A stretch of 64,000 nucleotides of DNA from an uncultured Pseudomonadota bacterium (GCA_913055625.1 CAJXJW010000005.1:186001-250000), one strand, 5' to 3'; positions 49,068 through 62,146 are shown, counted from the stretch's first letter. The notes: a model not told the origin generated them from the letters alone. Numbers and translations: made by a program.

Positions 49068-49565
49068 ATGATGGACAGCACGGTCAGGTTCCTGCCGAGG
49101 CAGAGCATCGAGCAAGTCGAGGAAGGCTCAGACCTCGCGCCGAAATTCGACGACCGCGGCCTGATCACGGTCGTGACGACGGACGCCGACAGCGGTGAAC
49201 TCCTGATGCAGGGCTACATGAATGCCGAGGCCCTGAAGCTCACCATCGCCACCGGCGAGGCCCACTACTACAGCCGCAGCCGGCAGGTACTGTGGCACAA
49301 GGGCGCCACGAGCGGGTTCGTGCAGACGGTGCGCGAACTACTGATCGACGATGATCAGGATTGCGTCTGGCTGCGCGTCGACGTTGCCGGCGGCGCAAGT
49401 TGCCACGTCGGCTATCGGAGCTGCTTCTACCGCCGCGTGCCGACCGGCGGCGACTTCACCGCAGCGCAGCGCGACGGGCACGTCGACCTCGTCTGGACCG
49501 ACACACAGAAGGTGTTCGACCCCGTCGAGATCTACGGCGACGCCCCGAACCCCACCCAGCTCTGA
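49068..49565 (+). CDS. hisI: Phosphoribosyl-AMP cyclohydrolase
   Basis: A 165-aa single-domain PRA-CH, the third step of histidine synthesis, not fused to His[53 protein letters not shown] and the Cys cluster [12 protein letters not shown] are conserved. About 30 residues precede the core. GAG precedes ATG 49068. No other his genes nearby. Confidence 0.94.
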   Translation: MMDSTVRFLPRQSIEQVEEGSDLAPKFDDRGLITVVTTDADSGELLMQGYMNAEALKLTIATGEAHYYSRSRQVLWHKGATSGFVQTVRELLIDDDQDCVWLRVDVAGGASCHVGYRSCFYRRVPTGGDFTAAQRDGHVDLVWTDTQKVFDPVEIYGDAPNPTQL

Positions 49566-49571
49566 CGAACG

Positions 49572-50261
49572 TCAGCGCCGGCGCTTCAGCCGGTTGCGCC
49601 GGCGCCGGACTGCGACCGGTTCCGGGTCCCGAGTCGCGGAGGCGTGCGCCTCGATCGCGTACTCGAACGCCCCTATGGTCCAGAAGAAATAGCCCGCGAG
49701 CTCGACGAACTCCTCGACCGCCAGCTTCACGACGCGCTGGTAACCCTCGCCCATCAGTGCGCGCCAGAACGGCTCGTGCCCGACAAAGTGCACGAAGGCA
49801 AACAGGATGACCGCACCGGCAAACAACAGCGCCAGGCCGCAGGACGGCCAGGTCCTTCCCAGCGCGATGAGCAGACGCCGCTGGTGTCGCCAGGCGTAGG
49901 CGATGACCAGCGCCGCGATGACGGCAATCAGCACCTGCCACGCGTTGTCCGCGACGTAGCGATCGAGGAAGTAATCGAGCTCGCGCACGAAGGCCATCGC
50001 GGCCATGCCGCCGAAGCACAGCGCCAGCGGACGCTGTGCCGGGCAGTGCTGCGCCACCCAGCCCATCAGGCCGCCGCAGATCAGGAGTAGGAAGAGCTGG
50101 ATCAGTTCGACGGGCGAAAACTCGCTCGTGCCCAGCGTGTCGCCGTCGCCGACGAAGACGTGCATCTTCAGGCTGCCGGGGTAATGCACTTCGAGCATCG
50201 TCAACGTACCGGTGACGAGCGCAATGAACAGGAAGTAGGCGGTGTAGCGTAGCCAGGCCAT
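49572..50261 (-). CDS. Multi-pass membrane protein, unknown
   Basis: A 229-aa inner-membrane protein with about six TM helices (YTAYFLFIALVTGTLTMLEV, IQLFLLLICGGLMGWVA, VLIAVIAALVIAYAW, LALLFAGAVILFAFVHFVG) and a very basic tail (VAVRRRRNRLKRRR). Conserved-looking polar spots inside helices include RELDYFLDR and EEFVELAG. No family name can be given. Convergent with hisI. Confidence 0.65.
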   Translation of the reverse strand: MAWLRYTAYFLFIALVTGTLTMLEVHYPGSLKMHVFVGDGDTLGTSEFSPVELIQLFLLLICGGLMGWVAQHCPAQRPLALCFGGMAAMAFVRELDYFLDRYVADNAWQVLIAVIAALVIAYAWRHQRRLLIALGRTWPSCGLALLFAGAVILFAFVHFVGHEPFWRALMGEGYQRVVKLAVEEFVELAGYFFWTIGAFEYAIEAHASATRDPEPVAVRRRRNRLKRRR

Positions 50262-50305
50262 ACGCGACTATACACTGTCGCCCGAAGGCGCCTTAATCCA
50301 ATGAT

Positions 50306-50833
50306 TTATATCGGTTTTGATTCATTGCGCAGGCGGAATGCCGGGCGCCCGGCGGCGTCGGTGAGCCCGTGCGCCGCGAGCCATTGCCGCGCATCGGCCG
50401 CGTCCCGCTCGAACCAGGCCTGCGTGCTGCCCAGGCGGAACGAGTAGCCCCACGTATCCATGTCATTCATGAGTCGGGCCGCGCCGACACCGTCGAGTTC
50501 ATCCGCCAGCAGGACCTGCAGCAGACACACTGCGGACTCCTCGAGGTCATCACCGCCGGCGTCGGTGTGCAGCTCCGCGCGACGCTCCGGAGTCATGCAG
50601 ACGACGTGTGAAGATTCGTGCAGTACCGAATGCACCGGCGTATCGCCGCGCACGTGCACGCAGGTCCCGATCACGCCGGCCTCGGGCGCGCCCCAGTAGC
50701 TGCCCGGAATCGGAACGCCGTCCGGGTGGACAGTCAGACGCAGTCCGTAGCGCTCCAGCAGCACGGCCAGTGCCTGAGGCCCGGTATCCGCGACACGCAG
50801 GACGCCGGTCGGGACGGCGGTCGTTTCGGCCAC
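50306..50833 (-). CDS. Putative small HExxH zinc protein, unknown
   Basis: A 175-aa soluble protein with HESSH at residues 72-76 in PVHSVLHESSHVVC, followed about 22 residues later by DDLEES, a possible third ligand. This spacing is like gluzincins. The C-terminal RLGSTQAWFERDAADARQWL is distinctive. GTG start at 50833, 4 bp after lptE, so probably co-transcribed with leuS-lptE. No signal peptide. Metallopeptidase activity is only inferred. Confidence 0.65.
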   Translation of the reverse strand: MAETTAVPTGVLRVADTGPQALAVLLERYGLRLTVHPDGVPIPGSYWGAPEAGVIGTCVHVRGDTPVHSVLHESSHVVCMTPERRAELHTDAGGDDLEESAVCLLQVLLADELDGVGAARLMNDMDTWGYSFRLGSTQAWFERDAADARQWLAAHGLTDAAGRPAFRLRNESKPI

Positions 50834-50837
50834 GGCG

Positions 50838-53889
<3,052 letters not shown>

Positions 53890-53951
53890 CTACAGCAAGC
53901 GCCGCCAAATGGCAGTAGCGGGAACGCGCAGAGTCCCGGGGCCGGACGGCT

Positions 53952-55469
53952 TCAGCGGTGCCGGAGTCGGACACCCGCCAGCAGCAGCAGTGACAGCAGC
54001 AGCACCGGCAGGTTGCCGGCCCGGGCAAACGGGGTTGCGCCGGTCCTGGGCTGCACAGCGTTCGTCAGCGTCGCCGGCCGGAACTGCGGCCCCGTCGACA
54101 GCAGTTCGCCGTCGTGGCCGATGAACGCACTGATACCCGTGTTCGTCGCGCGGACGGCGGGGCGACCGGCCTCCAGCGAGCGCATTCGCGCGATCTGCAG
54201 GTGCTGGTGCGGCGCGATCGAATCCCCGAACCACGCGTCGTTGCTGACGTTGACCAGCACGCCCGCATCCGGCAGCGCGTAGCGCTGCTCGCCGTTGTAG
54301 GCATCCTCGTAGCAGATCATGCCGGCAAGGCGCGTCCCGTCCGGCATGACGAGCAATGATGGCGCGTCGTCACCGGCCGAGAGGTCGCTGTGCGGCAGGC
54401 TCATCATGCGCATCCACTCGCGCACGCGTGCCGGCACCGGGAAGTACTCGCCGAACGGTACGAGATGGCGTTTCCGGTAGGCCTGCAGACGCTGCCCGTC
54501 CAGCATCAGCAGGCTGTTGTAAATGCGCTGGGTGCCCCGGTCGTCGACGTCCTCGAGGACGCCGAACAGGATGGCCTGGCCGCTTTCCCGCGCATCCGAC
54601 TGGAGTTGCCGGACGAACGCGCGCTCGCGGCTCAGCAGGGACGGCACCGCCACTTCGGGCCAGACAACCAGCGTGCTGCCACGCGCGATTCGAGTGTTGT
54701 CGCGGTAGAAATCGAGCGTCGCCTGGCGATTCTCCGGCCGCCACTTCTGGTCCTGCGACAGCCCGGCCTGCAGGATCGTGACGCGGAAGCCATCGCCGTC
54801 GGGTCGCGTCCAGTCGATCACGGCGAGCCCGGCGCCGGCGACCCACGGCAGGACGCCCGCGAGCAACGCGACCCAGCGCTGGCGGCCGGCGGTGAACGTC
54901 GCGGCCAGGAGACCCGCGGACGACAGCACCACCGCGAAGGACGCCGCGTAGATACCGCCGACCGGCGCCCATCCCGCCAGCGGCGTGTCCACCTGCGAAT
55001 AGCCGAATGCGAGCCACGGGAAGCCGCTCGCGACCCAGCCGCGGAGCCACTCGACAAGTACCCAGCCGGCGGGGGCCACGACGAGCAGCAGCAGGGGCTC
55101 CCCGTGCGCGAGCCGGGCGATCAGGTAGCCGGCAAGGAACAGCCACGCGGCCATGATCGCCGCCAGGCCGACCATCAGGACCAACGCGATCCAGGCCGGG
55201 GCCTGCCCGAAGACCACGACGGAAATGTAGATCCAGTAGGTGCCGGTCAGGAACAGCCCGAGCCCGTACCAGAACGCGTGGCCGCCCGCCTCGCGCGGCG
55301 ACTGCGTCAGGCAGACGAACAGGAGCGGCAGCAGGACCAGCGGCGCGGCCCACGCGAGCGACCAGGGCGCAAACACCAGCGTGGTGGCCGCCCCGCTGGC
55401 CGCGACAAGCGCACGCGTCAGGCGCGGCCGGTCCGCCGGCAAGGTGAGCAGTCTGGGAGCGTAGGCCAT
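53952..55469 (-). CDS. lnt: Apolipoprotein N-acyltransferase
   Basis: A 505-aa inner-membrane enzyme adding the third acyl chain to lipoproteins. It has seven or more N-terminal TM helices, then a nitrilase-like domain with the triad in VVWPEVAVPSLLSRE, RKRHLVPFGEYFPV and GMICYEDAYN. C-terminal TM anchor VLLLSLLLLAGVRLRHR. Last gene of the miaB-phoH-ybeY-corC-lnt cluster; a TATGCT box in the 87-bp gap after corC could give extra transcription. Confidence 0.95.
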   Translation of the reverse strand: MAYAPRLLTLPADRPRLTRALVAASGAATTLVFAPWSLAWAAPLVLLPLLFVCLTQSPREAGGHAFWYGLGLFLTGTYWIYISVVVFGQAPAWIALVLMVGLAAIMAAWLFLAGYLIARLAHGEPLLLLVVAPAGWVLVEWLRGWVASGFPWLAFGYSQVDTPLAGWAPVGGIYAASFAVVLSSAGLLAATFTAGRQRWVALLAGVLPWVAGAGLAVIDWTRPDGDGFRVTILQAGLSQDQKWRPENRQATLDFYRDNTRIARGSTLVVWPEVAVPSLLSRERAFVRQLQSDARESGQAILFGVLEDVDDRGTQRIYNSLLMLDGQRLQAYRKRHLVPFGEYFPVPARVREWMRMMSLPHSDLSAGDDAPSLLVMPDGTRLAGMICYEDAYNGEQRYALPDAGVLVNVSNDAWFGDSIAPHQHLQIARMRSLEAGRPAVRATNTGISAFIGHDGELLSTGPQFRPATLTNAVQPRTGATPFARAGNLPVLLLSLLLLAGVRLRHR

Positions 55470-55556
55470 GTCAGCGCCGCGTCACGCCATGTCGGGAGGA
55501 ATCGGGGTTGTGCGGGGCAAGCATACCGGGATCGCCCGTTCGCTGCGCAGCGATGA

Positions 55557-56411
55557 TCAGGTAGCCTCGCGCTGGACCTGCAGGGCCTCGATGCGACGCC
55601 GATCCGCCTTTGTGACCGCAAACGTGAAGCCCCCGAAGCGCACGAGCTCGTTGCGCCGGGGCAGCCGGCCGAGCTCGTGCATGACGAGGCCGCCGATCGT
55701 GTCGTATTCCTCGTCGTCGAGCTCGGACTCGAAGTACTCGTTGAAATCCTCGATGCGCGTCAGCGCGCGCACCGCGTAACTCGGACGGCCCTCGCGCTCC
55801 CCGTCGGGGCGGATGAACTCCGCGACTTCCTGGTCGTGTTCGTCGTCAATGTCGCCGACGATCTCCTCGAGCACGTCCTCGATCGTAAGCAACCCGGCAA
55901 CGCCGCCGTACTCGTCCACGACGATCGCCATGTGATTGTGGCTGTCGCGAAATTCCTTCAGCAGCGCATTCAGCCGTTTCGATTCGGGGATGACCGACAC
56001 CGGCCGCAGCAGCTTGCGGATCGGGAGCTCTTTCGCGTCGTCGCGTCCGAAGTAGCGCAGCAGGTCCTTGGCCAGCAGCACGCCGAGCACCTCGTCGCGG
56101 TCTTCGCCGATGACCGGGAAGCGCGAGTGGCCGGACTCGACAATAGTCTGCAGGATCTCGTCGAACGGCTGCTCGACGTCGATCACGACCATTTGCGAAC
56201 GCGGCACCATGACGTCGCGGACCTGCGTCTCCGCCACCTCGAGCACGCCGGACAACATGCTCTTTTCATCCGGGTCGAGTTCAGAATCGGACTTCTCGAT
56301 CAGGCCCTGGATTTCATCGCGGCTCCAGGGCTCACCCCTGACGGCGCGTACCACGCGCGCGAACAGTCCGGTTTGTCCCGTGCCGCTGCTACTTGGCGGT
56401 TTGTCGTTCAT
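55557..56411 (-). CDS. corC: CorC/YbeX-type CBS-domain protein
   Basis: A 284-aa soluble protein with two CBS domains (about 65-185) and a C-terminal CorC/HlyC domain (about 200-284). MVPRSQMVVIDVEQPFDEIL and VDEYGGVAGLLTIEDVLEEIVGDI are strong signatures. Implicated in magnesium/cobalt handling and ribosome-linked stress. ATG 56411 is preferred to an upstream extension. Confidence 0.94.
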   Translation of the reverse strand: MNDKPPSSSGTGQTGLFARVVRAVRGEPWSRDEIQGLIEKSDSELDPDEKSMLSGVLEVAETQVRDVMVPRSQMVVIDVEQPFDEILQTIVESGHSRFPVIGEDRDEVLGVLLAKDLLRYFGRDDAKELPIRKLLRPVSVIPESKRLNALLKEFRDSHNHMAIVVDEYGGVAGLLTIEDVLEEIVGDIDDEHDQEVAEFIRPDGEREGRPSYAVRALTRIEDFNEYFESELDDEEYDTIGGLVMHELGRLPRRNELVRFGGFTFAVTKADRRRIEALQVQREAT

Positions 56412-56481
56412 CTGACCCGAAAAAAAGTACCCGGCGCCGTGGCGATCGCCCGCGCCGCCCGGCGATTGTAACACCCTGTAA

Positions 56482-56970
56482 TCATTGCGCTCTATAGGGA
56501 TCGGAGACACCGGCCGCGGCGAGGATGCGTGTCTCGAGGCCCTCCATGACCGCTGCCTCCGGCGCGGTCTCATGATCGAAGCCCAGCAGGTGCAGGCTCC
56601 CGTGCACGAGCATGTGCGCCCAGTGCGCATCCGCGGTCTTCGCCTGGGCCCGCGCTTCCGCATGCACCACGGCGGCGCAGATCACGATGTCGCCAAGAAA
56701 ATCCACGTCCTCGTCCGGCGGGGTCGCAAACTGGCCGGCCGGAAACGACAGAACGTTTGTTGGCCGGTCCTTGCCGCGGTAAGTCCGGTTGAGGTCCTGC
56801 ATCTCTGCTTCGGCCACGACCCGCACGGACACTTCGCTCGCACGGTCGTGCCCTGCCGCCGCGAGCGCCCCGCGGACCCAGTCGGCGATCGTCGCGCGCG
56901 CCGGCACGCCGGCATCGTCGACGGCGATTTGCACATCGACGGTCACTTCGGCGGCAGATCGGGCAGCCAC
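56482..56970 (-). CDS. ybeY: Endoribonuclease YbeY
   Basis: A 162-aa zinc protein in 16S rRNA maturation and 70S quality control. RTYRGKDRPTNVLSFP and the zinc motif HMLVHGSLHLLGFDHE are complete. GTG 56970 fits the family start (AARSAAEVTVDVQIAVDD), 4 bp after phoH; a longer frame overlaps phoH and was dropped. Confidence 0.93.
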   Translation of the reverse strand: MAARSAAEVTVDVQIAVDDAGVPARATIADWVRGALAAAGHDRASEVSVRVVAEAEMQDLNRTYRGKDRPTNVLSFPAGQFATPPDEDVDFLGDIVICAAVVHAEARAQAKTADAHWAHMLVHGSLHLLGFDHETAPEAAVMEGLETRILAAAGVSDPYRAQ

Positions 56971-56974
56971 CGTT

Positions 56975-57955
56975 TCAGCCGGACTCGCCGGCCGCCTCGT
57001 AGGCCTCGACGATCCGTTGCACGAGTGCGTGGCGCACGACGTCGCGCGGCGCGAAAAGGGTGAACGCGATGCCGTCGACATCCTTCAGCACGTCCATCGC
57101 ATTGCGCAGTCCGGACTTCTGGCCGGACGGCAGGTCGATCTGGGTAATGTCACCGGTGACGACCGCGCGCGACCCGAAACCGATACGCGTCAGAAACATC
57201 TTCATCTGTTCGATGCTCGTGTTCTGCGCCTCGTCGAGGATCACGAACGATTCATTCAGCGAACGCCCGCGCATGAACGCCAGCGGTGCGACCTCGATCA
57301 CGTTGCGCTCGATCAGGCGTGTCACGGTTTCCGCGCCGACCATGTCGTAGAGTGCGTCGTACATCGGCCGAAGGTAAGGATCGACCTTCTGTGACATGTC
57401 GCCCGGCAGAAAACCGAGCCGCTCCCCCGCCTCGACGGCCGGGCGAACGAGAATGATGCGGCGGACCAGTTCCTGGTCCAGCGCCTCGACGGCTGCCGCG
57501 ACCGCGAGGTAGGTCTTGCCCGTTCCCGCGGGACCGATGCCGAACGCCAGGTCGTGCCGGCGAATGTTGCCGACGTAGGCCGTCTGGTTGTCACCGCGCG
57601 GGCGAATCATCTTGCGCCGCGTCTGGATGACCGTTTCTTCGAGATCGGGCGCCGCATCCGCGGCCACGGCCTGTCCCTGTTTCATGACCGACTCCTGGAG
57701 GTGAATGTGGACGCGCTCGGGATCGAGGTGCTCGTGCTCAGTGAGCCGAAAGAGGGTTTCGAGGACCTCGCCGCCCGCCTCTGCCGCACCCGGAAGGCCG
57801 GTTACGCGAAAGCGGTTGCCGCGGCTCGCGATCTCCACGCCGAGCCGGCGCTCGATCTGGCGCAGGTGTTCGTCGAACTGACCGCAGAGGTTGGCGAGGC
57901 GGTCATTGTCGGCAGGCTCGAGAACGATTTCCCGGGAAATCTGCAAGGCGCTCAA
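56975..57955 (-). CDS. phoH: PhoH-like ATPase (YbeZ)
   Basis: A 326-aa P-loop ATPase with Walker A GPAGTGKT at 141-148 and Walker B ESFVILDEAQNTSIEQMKMFLTRIG. An N-terminal KH-like RNA-binding region precedes it. Partner of YbeY in RNA metabolism. TTG start at 57955, 21 bp after miaB. Confidence 0.94.
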   Translation of the reverse strand: MSALQISREIVLEPADNDRLANLCGQFDEHLRQIERRLGVEIASRGNRFRVTGLPGAAEAGGEVLETLFRLTEHEHLDPERVHIHLQESVMKQGQAVAADAAPDLEETVIQTRRKMIRPRGDNQTAYVGNIRRHDLAFGIGPAGTGKTYLAVAAAVEALDQELVRRIILVRPAVEAGERLGFLPGDMSQKVDPYLRPMYDALYDMVGAETVTRLIERNVIEVAPLAFMRGRSLNESFVILDEAQNTSIEQMKMFLTRIGFGSRAVVTGDITQIDLPSGQKSGLRNAMDVLKDVDGIAFTLFAPRDVVRHALVQRIVEAYEAAGESG

Positions 57956-57976
57956 GTTTCGGAACCGGACCCCAGA

Positions 57977-59317
57977 TTACGCCGCGGCTTGGTCAGTGGC
58001 AAGGCGGCCACGCAGGGAATTCGGCAACGCCTCGGTAATCTCCACGTCGACGAACCGGCCTATGAGCGACGCATCGCCATCGAAGTTCACCCAACGCATG
58101 TTCTCGGTGCGCCCGGTCACCTGCCGGTTGCTCTTCTTCGATAGCTTTTCGACGAGTATCCGCTGCGTCGTGCCGACCATGCCGCGCGAGATTTCCTGCG
58201 CCTGCTGGTTGATGCGTGCCTGCAACAGCGAGAGCCGCTCTTTCTTCACCGCGAGCGGCGTGTCGTCCGCAAGGTTCGCGGCCGGCGTGCCGGGACGCGC
58301 GCTGTAGATGAACGAGAACGACTGGTCGAAACCGATGTCCGCGATCAGGTTCATCAGCGCCTCGAAATCGGCGTCGGTTTCGCCGGGGAAGCCCACGATG
58401 AAATCCGACGACAGCGAGATGCCGGGGCGGGCCGCGCGCAGCTTGCGAATCTTGCTCTTGTACTCGATCGTCGTGTGGCCGCGCTTCATCGCAGCGAGAA
58501 TCCGGTCGGAGCCGTGCTGTACCGGCAGGTGCAGGTAACTCGCGAGCTGCGGCACTTCGGCGTAGGCCTGCACGAGGCTGTCGGTGAACTCGACCGGGTG
58601 CGACGTAGTGAAGCGGATGCGATCGATACCGTCCACGGCCGCCACGTAGTAGATCAGCGTAGCCAGGTCCGCCGTGCCGCCGTCGTGCATGGGACCGCGA
58701 TAGGCATTGACGTTCTGGCCGAGCAGGTTGATCTCGCGCACGCCCTGCTCGGCAAGCTGCACGACTTCCGTGACGACGTCGTCGAGCGGCCGGCTGATCT
58801 CCTCGCCGCGCGTGTACGGCACGACACAGAAGCTGCAGTACTTGCTGCAACCTTCCATGCAGGACACGAACGCGGTCGGACCGTCGGCCCGAGGCTCTGG
58901 CAGCCGGTCGAACTTCTCGATCTCGGGGAAGGAGACGTCGACCACCGGTTCGTGCTTCGCCCGCACGCTGTCGATCAGCTCGGGCAGGCGATGCAGGGTC
59001 TGCGGGCCGAACACCACGTCGACGAACGGTGCCCGCGCGGTGATGCCGTCGCCCTCCTGGCTCGCGACGCAGCCGCCGACGCCGATCATGACCCCGGGGC
59101 GCTGCTCCTTGAGCCGGCGCCAGCGGCCGAGCTCCGAGAACACCTTCTCCTGCGCCTTCTCGCGAATCGAGCAGGTATTGACGAGCAGCAGGTCCGCCTC
59201 TTCCAGGCTGCCGGTCAGCTCGTAGCCGTGCGACGCGCGCAGGACGTCCGCCATCTTCTCCGAGTCGTACTCGTTCATCTGGCAGCCCATCGTCTTGATG
59301 TAGAGCTTCTTGGTCAC
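57977..59317 (-). CDS. miaB: tRNA-2-methylthio-N6-dimethylallyladenosine synthase
   Basis: A 446-aa radical-SAM methylthiotransferase. The three N-terminal cluster cysteines are Cys12 ([10 protein letters not shown]), Cys49 (NTCSIRE) and Cys83; the radical-SAM CxxxCxxC is Cys157-Cys161-Cys164 in [16 protein letters not shown]; a TRAM domain closes the C-terminus. GTG start at 59317 with GGGAACG in front. Confidence 0.97.
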   Translation of the reverse strand: MTKKLYIKTMGCQMNEYDSEKMADVLRASHGYELTGSLEEADLLLVNTCSIREKAQEKVFSELGRWRRLKEQRPGVMIGVGGCVASQEGDGITARAPFVDVVFGPQTLHRLPELIDSVRAKHEPVVDVSFPEIEKFDRLPEPRADGPTAFVSCMEGCSKYCSFCVVPYTRGEEISRPLDDVVTEVVQLAEQGVREINLLGQNVNAYRGPMHDGGTADLATLIYYVAAVDGIDRIRFTTSHPVEFTDSLVQAYAEVPQLASYLHLPVQHGSDRILAAMKRGHTTIEYKSKIRKLRAARPGISLSSDFIVGFPGETDADFEALMNLIADIGFDQSFSFIYSARPGTPAANLADDTPLAVKKERLSLLQARINQQAQEISRGMVGTTQRILVEKLSKKSNRQVTGRTENMRWVNFDGDASLIGRFVDVEITEALPNSLRGRLATDQAAA

Positions 59318-59392
59318 CGTTCCCGTCAGTGTCCCGGTCGGTCAGGGAGGCGCGATGCTACACGGATTGCCCGCCCGGGCAAACCACCCCTC

Positions 59393-60868
59393 CTAGCGGC
59401 CTCCGCGCCGATCGACCGCGTCCGACAGGGCGCGAACCAGCTCGTCGCTGACTTCGCCGGTCACGTCCATGCCGGCGTCGGCCTGGAACTCCGCGATCGA
59501 GATCTGCGTCTGCAACGAGGCCCCGTCACTGCCGACATCGTACCCCAGCGCCTGCAGCAGGTTCTGCGTCGACTGCACCGGGTCGCCCGTCACCAGGGCT
59601 GCCGAAGCCGCAGCGCCGGCCGCCGGCGCCGCTCCTGCGGCACCGCCACCCATCTGCTGCATCATGTCCCCCATGCCCATCTGCTCCATCATCTGGCGCT
59701 GCTCGGGGGTCAGCTGCTCCATTGCCTGCTGGTACTCCTGCATGGCCGCCGACAGGTCCTCCGACGTCATGCCGGACTCGGCGAGCGCCTCGTTGATCTG
59801 CTGGTCGACATCGATGACCGCGTAGTTCGGGGGCATCAGGCTCTGCTCGCACCAGCCGGGCTCGAAATCGACGACCTGCACGTTCGTCACGACCTGGTGG
59901 CTGCGGCCGCTGACCGACGTACGGCCATTGACGCTGGAACTGACGGTCTGGTCGAGCTCCAGCGGCATGCCGTGCTGCAAGAGGCCCACGAGGTTCTTCA
60001 GCATGCCGTCGAAGAAGCCGAAGGACCCGTCGCCGCGCGCTACTTCCGTCGTCAGGTTCTCGTAGAACGTCTTCATGATGCCGATGCCCGGCACGTCGTC
60101 CGACACCCAGACGGTGCCTTCGTTCTTCACCTCGATCGAGGCACCGAACATCCCGGCAAGGCCCGTGTCGCCAGGCCCTCCCGCGTATTCGAACGCGTAG
60201 CGCGTCGTCGGGTAACCGATACGCTCTCCGTCCGCGGCCGGGTTGGTCATGCTGACGTCGCCGCTCCACCCGCTGCCCACGATGCTGCTGACCGAGTCGA
60301 GATTGCGCGTCAGGCTGAGCTGCACGACCTCGCGACGCGTGAAATCCGCCATCGACATCGTGCCGGTACCGACCTGCGGCGGCAGGTGGATGTCCATCGC
60401 GTGCTCGGGCGTGATCATCGCCATGCGGCAATGCGCATACGTCAGGACGAACGGGCGTACCGACGGCGGCGGCTCGCTCGTGTCGCAGAATTCATCGCGC
60501 GCGGTCCGGAGACCGTCCTCGATCTCGGGCCGCGTCGGCGCGCCCGGCATCCGCTCGATGTCGCTGAGCTGGATCGGCGAACCGGCCTCGCGCATGCTGC
60601 TCTCGACCTGGTTTACGATCTCGCTCATCGCCCAGCCGATCCGGTCGCTGTTGAGACACAGGTCGTCGGCCGTGAAGCCGCCCATGACGCCGCCGCCCGC
60701 ATTGCGGTTGACCATGTCGCCGTAGTCGGTCTGGATGCCGGTGACGAGCAACGCGCGCGCATCGTCCCGCGCGGACGCGACGCCGGGTATGCCGACGGCC
60801 AGCGCGGTCAATGCGATCGGTGCAACGGAATTCAGGTACCGGCGGATGAACGTGGTCAGGTCATGCAT
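59393..60868 (-). CDS. Exported protein with C-terminal peptidoglycan-binding module, otherwise unknown
   Basis: A 491-aa secreted protein: signal peptide about 1-34, a central region with several Cys and conserved-looking blocks (TYAHCRMAMITPEHAMDIH, GYPTTRYAFEYAGG, GIGIMKTFYENL), a Met/Gln/Ala-rich low-complexity stretch (about 375-425), and a PG_binding_1-like module (LLQALGYDVGSDGASLQTQ, ISIAEFQADAGMDVTGEVSD). The body is not recognised. It follows another PG-binding gene by 34 bp, and the modules of both end in DVTG, suggesting shared origin. Confidence 0.72.
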   Translation of the reverse strand: MHDLTTFIRRYLNSVAPIALTALAVGIPGVASARDDARALLVTGIQTDYGDMVNRNAGGGVMGGFTADDLCLNSDRIGWAMSEIVNQVESSMREAGSPIQLSDIERMPGAPTRPEIEDGLRTARDEFCDTSEPPPSVRPFVLTYAHCRMAMITPEHAMDIHLPPQVGTGTMSMADFTRREVVQLSLTRNLDSVSSIVGSGWSGDVSMTNPAADGERIGYPTTRYAFEYAGGPGDTGLAGMFGASIEVKNEGTVWVSDDVPGIGIMKTFYENLTTEVARGDGSFGFFDGMLKNLVGLLQHGMPLELDQTVSSSVNGRTSVSGRSHQVVTNVQVVDFEPGWCEQSLMPPNYAVIDVDQQINEALAESGMTSEDLSAAMQEYQQAMEQLTPEQRQMMEQMGMGDMMQQMGGGAAGAAPAAGAAASAALVTGDPVQSTQNLLQALGYDVGSDGASLQTQISIAEFQADAGMDVTGEVSDELVRALSDAVDRRGGR

Positions 60869-60902
60869 GGCAACTCCTCGATTCTTGTTGTTTTTTCCCG
60901 CT

Positions 60903-61484
60903 TCACATCGCCGGGTTGCGGCAGGCTTCGATGTCGCCTTCCGTGAGCCCGAGATCCTTGGCCGCGGACTCCAGGTCACTGGCGGTCGCATTGACGTCGT
61001 AGATATCGCGACTGGCCTGGGCGATGTCCTGCGCAGCACCGCTGCCAAACCTCGACGCGGTGCGGCCGACCGCCCGCATGAGGCTGCCGAAGCCGCGCTT
61101 CGTCTGCTGTGCCTTCTGCGCGTCTTCGATCTTCTTCTGCAGACAGGCCTGGCGCGCCGCCTCCAGCGCTGCCGGGTCCGCCGCTGGCGTTGCGGAGGCC
61201 TGTGTGTACACAGCACCGCCCGGGTTGTTCTTATTCTTGATCGCCGACTTGATGATGCCGGCCAGCTGCGGAGTGGGCTTGCCGGTGACGTCCAGCCCCC
61301 GCTCCGCCTGGAACGCGGAAATCGCAATCGCGGTTTCAGTGCTCATCTCGCCATCGATGTTGCCGGGATCGTAGCCGAGCGCGACCAGGTCCTTCTGGAT
61401 GATTTCGGTCAACTCGTCCGCCTGGACGATGGCCGGCAGCAGGCATGCGGCCAACAGGCAGACGTGTATGCAATTGCGGGACAT
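60903..61484 (-). CDS. Exported protein with N-terminal peptidoglycan-binding module
   Basis: A 193-aa protein: signal peptide about 1-22 (ending VQA), then a PG_binding_1 module at about 25-85 (DLVALGYDPGNIDGEMSTE, AISAFQAERGLDVTGKPTP), then a helical Gln/Ala-rich region. ATG 61484 has AAGGAG six bases upstream. Co-transcribed with the 491-aa protein. No enzyme domain seen. Confidence 0.72.
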   Translation of the reverse strand: MSRNCIHVCLLAACLLPAIVQADELTEIIQKDLVALGYDPGNIDGEMSTETAIAISAFQAERGLDVTGKPTPQLAGIIKSAIKNKNNPGGAVYTQASATPAADPAALEAARQACLQKKIEDAQKAQQTKRGFGSLMRAVGRTASRFGSGAAQDIAQASRDIYDVNATASDLESAAKDLGLTEGDIEACRNPAM

Positions 61485-61684
61485 GTTGCTCTCCTTCAAC
61501 GGGTCTTCTTCTTGTTATTACGAATTCTTCGCGCGATCCGGATCACCCGACGACGTGCGGGCGATCCACGAGATGCCCGCGCGGCACGGCGCGCGGCAGC
61601 GTCGTCCTGACAGGGAATGTACGCGACCCGGGGTCGGATTTCATGTCGCGCCGAAGAGCGGCGCCGGCAATTTTCCCAACTGCC
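61485..61684. other. Intergenic region between ssb and the PG-binding genes
   Basis: About 200 bp. No gene or tRNA seen. An AT-richer patch (CTTCTTCTTGTTATTACG) lies next to the downstream gene; it may hold its promoter, but no good -35/-10 pair is identifiable. Confidence 0.5.
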
Positions 61685-62146
61685 TCAGAACGGGATGTCG
61701 TCGTCGAAATCCTCGTCCGCCGGCGGCGGCTGCGACGAGCCACCGGAACGCGAACCGCCACCGCTGCTGCCGCCGCGATCGTAGGAACCGCCGCCGCCGC
61801 CACTGCCGCCGCGTCCACCGAGCATCTGCATCTCGTCGGCGATGATCTCCGTCGTGTAGCGGTCGTTGCCGTCGCGGTCCTGCCATTTGCGGGTGCGCAG
61901 CTTGCCCTCGATGTAAACCTGCGATCCCTTGCGCAGGTACTCGGCCGCGATCTCGGCGAGGCGGTTGAACATCGCAACGCGATGCCACTCCGTCCGCTCG
62001 TTCTGCTCGCCGGTCTGCTTGTCCTTCCAGGACTCCGACGTCGCGATGCTGAGGTTCGTCACGGCGCCCCCGGACGGCATGTAACGCGTCTCCGGGTCCG
62101 CCCCGAGATTGCCGACGAGAATGACTTTGTTGATTCCACGGGCCAT
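61685..62146 (-). CDS. ssb: Single-stranded DNA-binding protein
   Basis: A 153-aa SSB: N-terminal OB fold ([58 protein letters not shown]), Gly/Ser-rich linker, and the protein-interaction tip [15 protein letters not shown] precedes ATG. Confidence 0.97.
   Translation of the reverse strand: MARGINKVILVGNLGADPETRYMPSGGAVTNLSIATSESWKDKQTGEQNERTEWHRVAMFNRLAEIAAEYLRKGSQVYIEGKLRTRKWQDRDGNDRYTTEIIADEMQMLGGRGGSGGGGGSYDRGGSSGGGSRSGGSSQPPPADEDFDDDIPF

Noticed and set aside
58475-60946. An 823-codon plus-strand frame opposite miaB and the PG-binding gene
   Set aside because: Antisense shadow; no motif, and it crosses the intergenic gap between two real genes.
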